NCBI GenBank assembly: GCA_947178465.1
Contig: CAMWYL010000100.1
Location: 1 to 9,648, forward strand
DNA from: an uncultured Lachnospiraceae bacterium
Lineage (GTDB): Bacteria; Bacillota; Clostridia; Lachnospirales; Lachnospiraceae
Length of the DNA stretch: 9,648 nucleotides
Direction: 5' to 3'
A program made the translations under genes and the position numbers. Below the pieces are notes generated by a model, which was not told the DNA's origin, did not search any database, and saw only the letters and a program-made list of their open reading frames with translations. Of this stretch, positions 6,905 through 9,648 are shown piece after piece (the first letter of the stretch is position 1; every line of letters starts with the position of its first letter).

Positions 6905-8446
6905 ATGTACTATGCAATAGAAGCCATTGTTATCATTGCATTATGTGTAATAGTCAGCTTCTTGGCATTTTCCAATTATAAGAAGCATGTCGAACAGACA
7001 ATTGGAAATGCGGAGGATGAGGCGAGAGCGATTATTGATGAGGCACTCAAAACTGCTGAGACCAAAAAGCGCGAGGGACTTCTTGAGATTAAGGAGGAAT
7101 CCATTCGAACCAAGAATGAGCTTGACAAGGAAATCAAAGAGCGTAGGGCAGAGGCGCAACGCTATGAGAGACGGGTACAGCAGAAGGAGGAGAGCATTGA
7201 TAAGAAGGCAGACGCCATCGAGAAGAAGGAAGCAGGATTAGTTGCACGTGAAGAAGAGCTTGCTAAGCAGAGAGAAGTTGTTGCAAGACTCAACGAGGAA
7301 CGGGTGCAGGAACTCGAGCGAATTTCGGGATTAACCTCTGAACAGGCAAAAGAGCATTTATTAAAAATTGTTGAAGATGAAGTAAAACATGAAACTGCAG
7401 TAATGATTAAGGAAATGGAAAACAGGGCGAAAGAAGAAGCGAGCAAAAAGGCGAGAGAATACGTCGTGACAGCTATTCAAAAGTGCGCTGCGGACCATGT
7501 ATCTGAAACTACGATTTCTGTGGTGCAGCTTCCAAATGATGAGATGAAGGGAAGGATTATCGGTAGAGAGGGACGTAACATCAGAACTCTCGAAACGCTG
7601 ACTGGTGTTGAATTGATAATTGACGATACACCGGAAGCAGTTATCCTTTCAGGTTTTGATCCGATTAGGAGAGAGGTTGCAAGAATTGCCCTTGAAAAGC
7701 TTATCGTAGATGGACGTATCCATCCGGCAAGAATCGAGGAGATGGTTGAGAAGGCGCAGAAAGAAGTAGAAGTAATGATTAAAGAGGAGGGTGAGTCCGC
7801 CACACTTGAAGTCGGTGTGCACGGTATTCATCCGGAGCTTGTAAAGCTTCTTGGTAAGATGCGGTTTCGAACAAGCTATGGCCAGAATGCATTAAAGCAC
7901 TCTATTGAGGTAGCACATCTTACCGGTCTGTTGGCCGCTGAGATGGGCCTGGATGTGCGGATGGCTAAGAGAGCGGGACTGCTCCATGATATTGGTAAGG
8001 CAGTTGACCATGAAATGGAGGGCTCACACATACAGCTTGGTGCGGATTTGTGTAGAAAATATAAGGAATCCGCAGTTGTTATTAATGCTGTAGAGTCACA
8101 TCATGGCGATGTGGAGGCGCAATCACTGATTGCCTGTCTGGTACAAGCTGCGGATACGATTTCAGCCGCAAGACCGGGCGCGAGACGTGAGACGCTGGAG
8201 ACATATACAACCAGATTAAAGCAATTAGAAGAAATAACCAACAATTTTAAAGGTGTCGATAAATCTTTTGCTATTCAGGCAGGCAGAGAGGTTCGTGTAA
8301 TGGTAGTTCCTGAGCAGATTAATGATGCTGACATGATATTGCTTGCACGAGATATTTCAAAGCAGATAGAAGCAGAGCTTGAATATCCCGGGCAGATTAA
8401 GGTCAATGTTATTAGGGAATCTCGTGTTGTTGAGTACGCGAAGTAA
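6905..8446 (+). CDS. rny: Ribonuclease Y
   Basis: This encodes 513 residues, the usual length. RNase Y is a membrane-anchored endoribonuclease that begins decay and processing of many mRNAs in Firmicutes. Domains in order: a single N-terminal membrane helix at about residues 4-22; a long Lys/Glu-rich coiled coil at about 28-195; a KH RNA-binding domain at about 205-270 with GRIIGREGRNIRTLE at 216-230; and an HD metal-dependent phosphohydrolase domain at about 327-420 with His332, GLLHDIGKAVDHE around His361-Asp362, the HH pair at 399-400 and Asp417. A conserved C-terminal region ends at 513. ATG at 6905 is chosen because it begins the membrane helix and lies 11 bases after GGAGG at 6889-6893. 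An in-frame GTG at 6893 is inside the Shine-Dalgarno and is unlikely to be the start. All catalytic residues look intact. A strong terminator follows 22 bases after the stop. Confidence 0.97.
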   Translation: MYYAIEAIVIIALCVIVSFLAFSNYKKHVEQTIGNAEDEARAIIDEALKTAETKKREGLLEIKEESIRTKNELDKEIKERRAEAQRYERRVQQKEESIDKKADAIEKKEAGLVAREEELAKQREVVARLNEERVQELERISGLTSEQAKEHLLKIVEDEVKHETAVMIKEMENRAKEEASKKAREYVVTAIQKCAADHVSETTISVVQLPNDEMKGRIIGREGRNIRTLETLTGVELIIDDTPEAVILSGFDPIRREVARIALEKLIVDGRIHPARIEEMVEKAQKEVEVMIKEEGESATLEVGVHGIHPELVKLLGKMRFRTSYGQNALKHSIEVAHLTGLLAAEMGLDVRMAKRAGLLHDIGKAVDHEMEGSHIQLGADLCRKYKESAVVINAVESHHGDVEAQSLIACLVQAADTISAARPGARRETLETYTTRLKQLEEITNNFKGVDKSFAIQAGREVRVMVVPEQINDADMILLARDISKQIEAELEYPGQIKVNVIRESRVVEYAK

Positions 8447-8467
8447 TTCATGTAACATGAAATGCAG

Positions 8468-8508
8468 ACCGCTGCGAATTGTATATAAGACAATTCACAG
8501 CGGTTTTT
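8468..8508 (+). terminator. Rho-independent terminator of rny
   Basis: ACCGCTG (8468-8474) pairs with CAGCGGT (8498-8504), and GAATTGT (8476-8482) pairs with ACAATTC (8490-8496). They are separated by a single C/A mismatch and close a seven-base loop. The stem is followed by TTTT (TTTTT counting the last stem base). It separates rny from the next gene. Confidence 0.93.
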
Positions 8509-8570
8509 CAATTTTATATTGCTATACAAAACAGCACTTTTGGTCAAGAAATATCTCTCCGGCTGCGGTA

Positions 8571-8579
8571 TGCTATACT
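8571..8579 (+). promoter_or_regulatory. Extended -10 promoter of the AraC-family gene
   Basis: TGCTATACT gives an extended -10 (TG-N-TATACT), 28 bases upstream of the start codon. No good -35 lies at 16-18 bases (8551-8556 reads ATATCT), which often goes with activator dependence or reliance on the TG motif. Confidence 0.5.
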
Positions 8580-8607
8580 TGTAACTTACCTTGGGAGGTT
8601 GAAGTAT

Positions 8608-9648
8608 ATGAACAATGATAATCCGATATTCCGTTCTCTGGCAATAATAGAGGAAAGGATACAGGAAAAGCTGACGGTTGAAAATCTTGCGGACTGTATC
8701 CACCTTTCCAAATATCATTACCAGCGCATGTTTCGTGAGACGGTGGGCGACAGTGTTATGCGGTATGTGACCAGACGCAGGCTGTCCCTGGCGGCGGAAG
8801 AGCTGGCAGGGACAGATGTTTCCGGCAAGGATATGTCTATCAAGGATACATCTATCCTTGCAATCGCGTTAAAGTACGGCTACGATTCTCATGAAGGCTT
8901 TACACGCAGCTTTCGGGCATATATGGGTGTGACGCCAACGGAGTACAGGAGGTATCATCTGTCAATCGCCTCCCCTATTATGCCAAAGGAGAGATGTGCA
9001 ATGTTATATTCAAGTGTTACGGACGAGATGCTTCGGGAATTAAACGGTCTGATTGTTCGGATCAAGGAAACAGTGGACGATACAAGGAAATACAGGGAGA
9101 CTGTGCCGGAGGACGCGGCAATCTACAGGCAGTTCTGGGAATTTATTGCCGATATGACGGATGCCATGACGGCGGAGCTGACACAGACTTTGAAGCGCAT
9201 CACGGTCATTGCGCAGCGGCCGGATGAAATATCGGCCCGCTTTATGATTATCAAGGCGATAGAGGATATGGCGTTTTGGTCAGACATTACGGTCTTTCAG
9301 ACAGGACTGATGATTTCACGGGCAAAGCCGGAGCATCGAAGGATGTTTGAGCCGATTTGCGACAAGTATGAGCAACTATCGCAGGAGGTGCGCATGAAAT
9401 CCGGAAAGCTTGTAGAATTCTTCAATGAATTGTCCGCGTTAATTTTCCGTGATATGAGAGAAAATGCGCAGGAACGGATACGGAAGACAGTGGAAGCGGG
9501 CAGGGCAGCTGCGGAGGAACTATCGGCCGGAGGAGAGAGAGCGCGTGAGTATGCTTATGTTGCAGAGGAGGTTAAGGCAATTGCGGATAAGCTTTCTGCC
9601 ATGCCGCTTGAGGAGATTACCGCAAGCTTTTTGGAGGATGATATCTTT
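8608..9648 (+). CDS. AraC-family regulator with N-terminal DNA-binding domain (partial, runs off right edge)
   Basis: An open frame of 347 codons runs from ATG 8608 to the window end without a stop. The start has GGGAGG at 8593-8598, nine bases upstream. Residues about 8-112 form the two helix-turn-helix motifs of the AraC/XylS family: LTVENLADCIHLSKYHYQRM with MFRETVG, then ILAIALKYGYDSHEGFTRSF and the hallmark GVTPTEYRR at about 108-116. The domain is at the N-terminus, as in Rob and similar proteins, with a long C-terminal part of more than 230 residues that would hold the sensor or effector function. I do not recognise that part; it is mostly helical and charged, with no membrane segments, and late residues (EELSAGGERAREYAYVAEEV) suggest a coiled coil. 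A three-copy 15-bp repeat adds about ten residues between the two helix-turn-helix motifs. The target genes are not visible and probably lie beyond the right edge. Confidence 0.85.
   Translation, partial: MNNDNPIFRSLAIIEERIQEKLTVENLADCIHLSKYHYQRMFRETVGDSVMRYVTRRRLSLAAEELAGTDVSGKDMSIKDTSILAIALKYGYDSHEGFTRSFRAYMGVTPTEYRRYHLSIASPIMPKERCAMLYSSVTDEMLRELNGLIVRIKETVDDTRKYRETVPEDAAIYRQFWEFIADMTDAMTAELTQTLKRITVIAQRPDEISARFMIIKAIEDMAFWSDITVFQTGLMISRAKPEHRRMFEPICDKYEQLSQEVRMKSGKLVEFFNELSALIFRDMRENAQERIRKTVEAGRAAAEELSAGGERAREYAYVAEEVKAIADKLSAMPLEEITASFLEDDIF
8815..8859 (+). repeat. Three tandem 15-bp units inside the AraC-type DNA-binding domain
   Basis: GATGTTTCCGGCAAG, GATATGTCTATCAAG and GATACATCTATCCTT follow each other in frame and encode DVSGK-DMSIK-DTSIL. 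Taken in the phase beginning AAGGATA (8827-8841 and 8842-8856), the last two copies differ at only two of 15 bases; the first copy is more diverged. Family members normally have a short linker here, so the extra units look like a local duplication. Confidence 0.65.

Noticed and set aside
8447..8461. Palindrome TTCATGT-a-ACATGAA right after the rny stop
   Set aside because: The loop is too small for a stable RNA hairpin of full length and the strong terminator a few bases later explains transcription end; no regulator site can be argued.
1..9648. CRISPR arrays, tRNA or rRNA genes, transposases, integrases
   Set aside because: I saw no regularly spaced repeats, cloverleaf-like segments, rRNA-like stretches, terminal inverted repeats or mobile-element proteins in either strand.

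Overview
The window looks like chromosomal DNA of an anaerobic Firmicute, most likely a Lachnospiraceae-type Clostridium (Roseburia/Eubacterium/Butyrivibrio neighbourhood). The reasons are a Gram-positive LexA operator at recA, recX directly downstream of recA, RNase Y as the main RNase gene, strong AGGAGG-type ribosome binding sites, and a methyl-accepting chemotaxis protein of a style I associate with that family. No species can be named from sequence alone.

Layout. On the minus strand, from the left edge to 2108, lie two overlapping genes for WYL-domain proteins (the downstream one is cut by the window edge). They are read leftward from an extended -10 promoter flanked by an 11-bp direct repeat. 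A 300-bp divergent intergenic region follows. Rightward, recA has a near-consensus promoter with two LexA-like boxes arranged as a perfect 14-bp inverted repeat, then recX 19 bp later. Three bases after recX comes an AT-rich gene for an integral-membrane acyltransferase (acyltransferase-3 family). It is followed without a gap by the remains of a chemotaxis receptor gene that lacks a normal 5' end and carries an in-frame stop and a frameshift. Next come a consensus promoter, a leader with three small hairpins and the RNase Y gene (rny), closed by a strong intrinsic terminator. A separate AraC-family regulator with an N-terminal DNA-binding domain then runs off the right edge.

How they fit together. 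recA and recX form the SOS-controlled recombinase and its modulator. rny is the membrane-anchored endoribonuclease that starts mRNA decay. In related genomes recA, recX and rny are, as I recall, often close neighbours, so the acyltransferase plus decayed receptor look like a later insertion that separates recX from rny (inference). The WYL pair and the AraC protein are regulators whose targets are not visible here; the WYL operon continues beyond the left edge.

No clearly new multi-gene system is visible. The points most worth a second look are the twin LexA operator, the structured rny leader with a hairpin over its ribosome binding site, the paired repeats around the WYL promoter, the acyltransferase/chemoreceptor junction, and a triplicated 15-bp unit inside the DNA-binding domain of the AraC protein.
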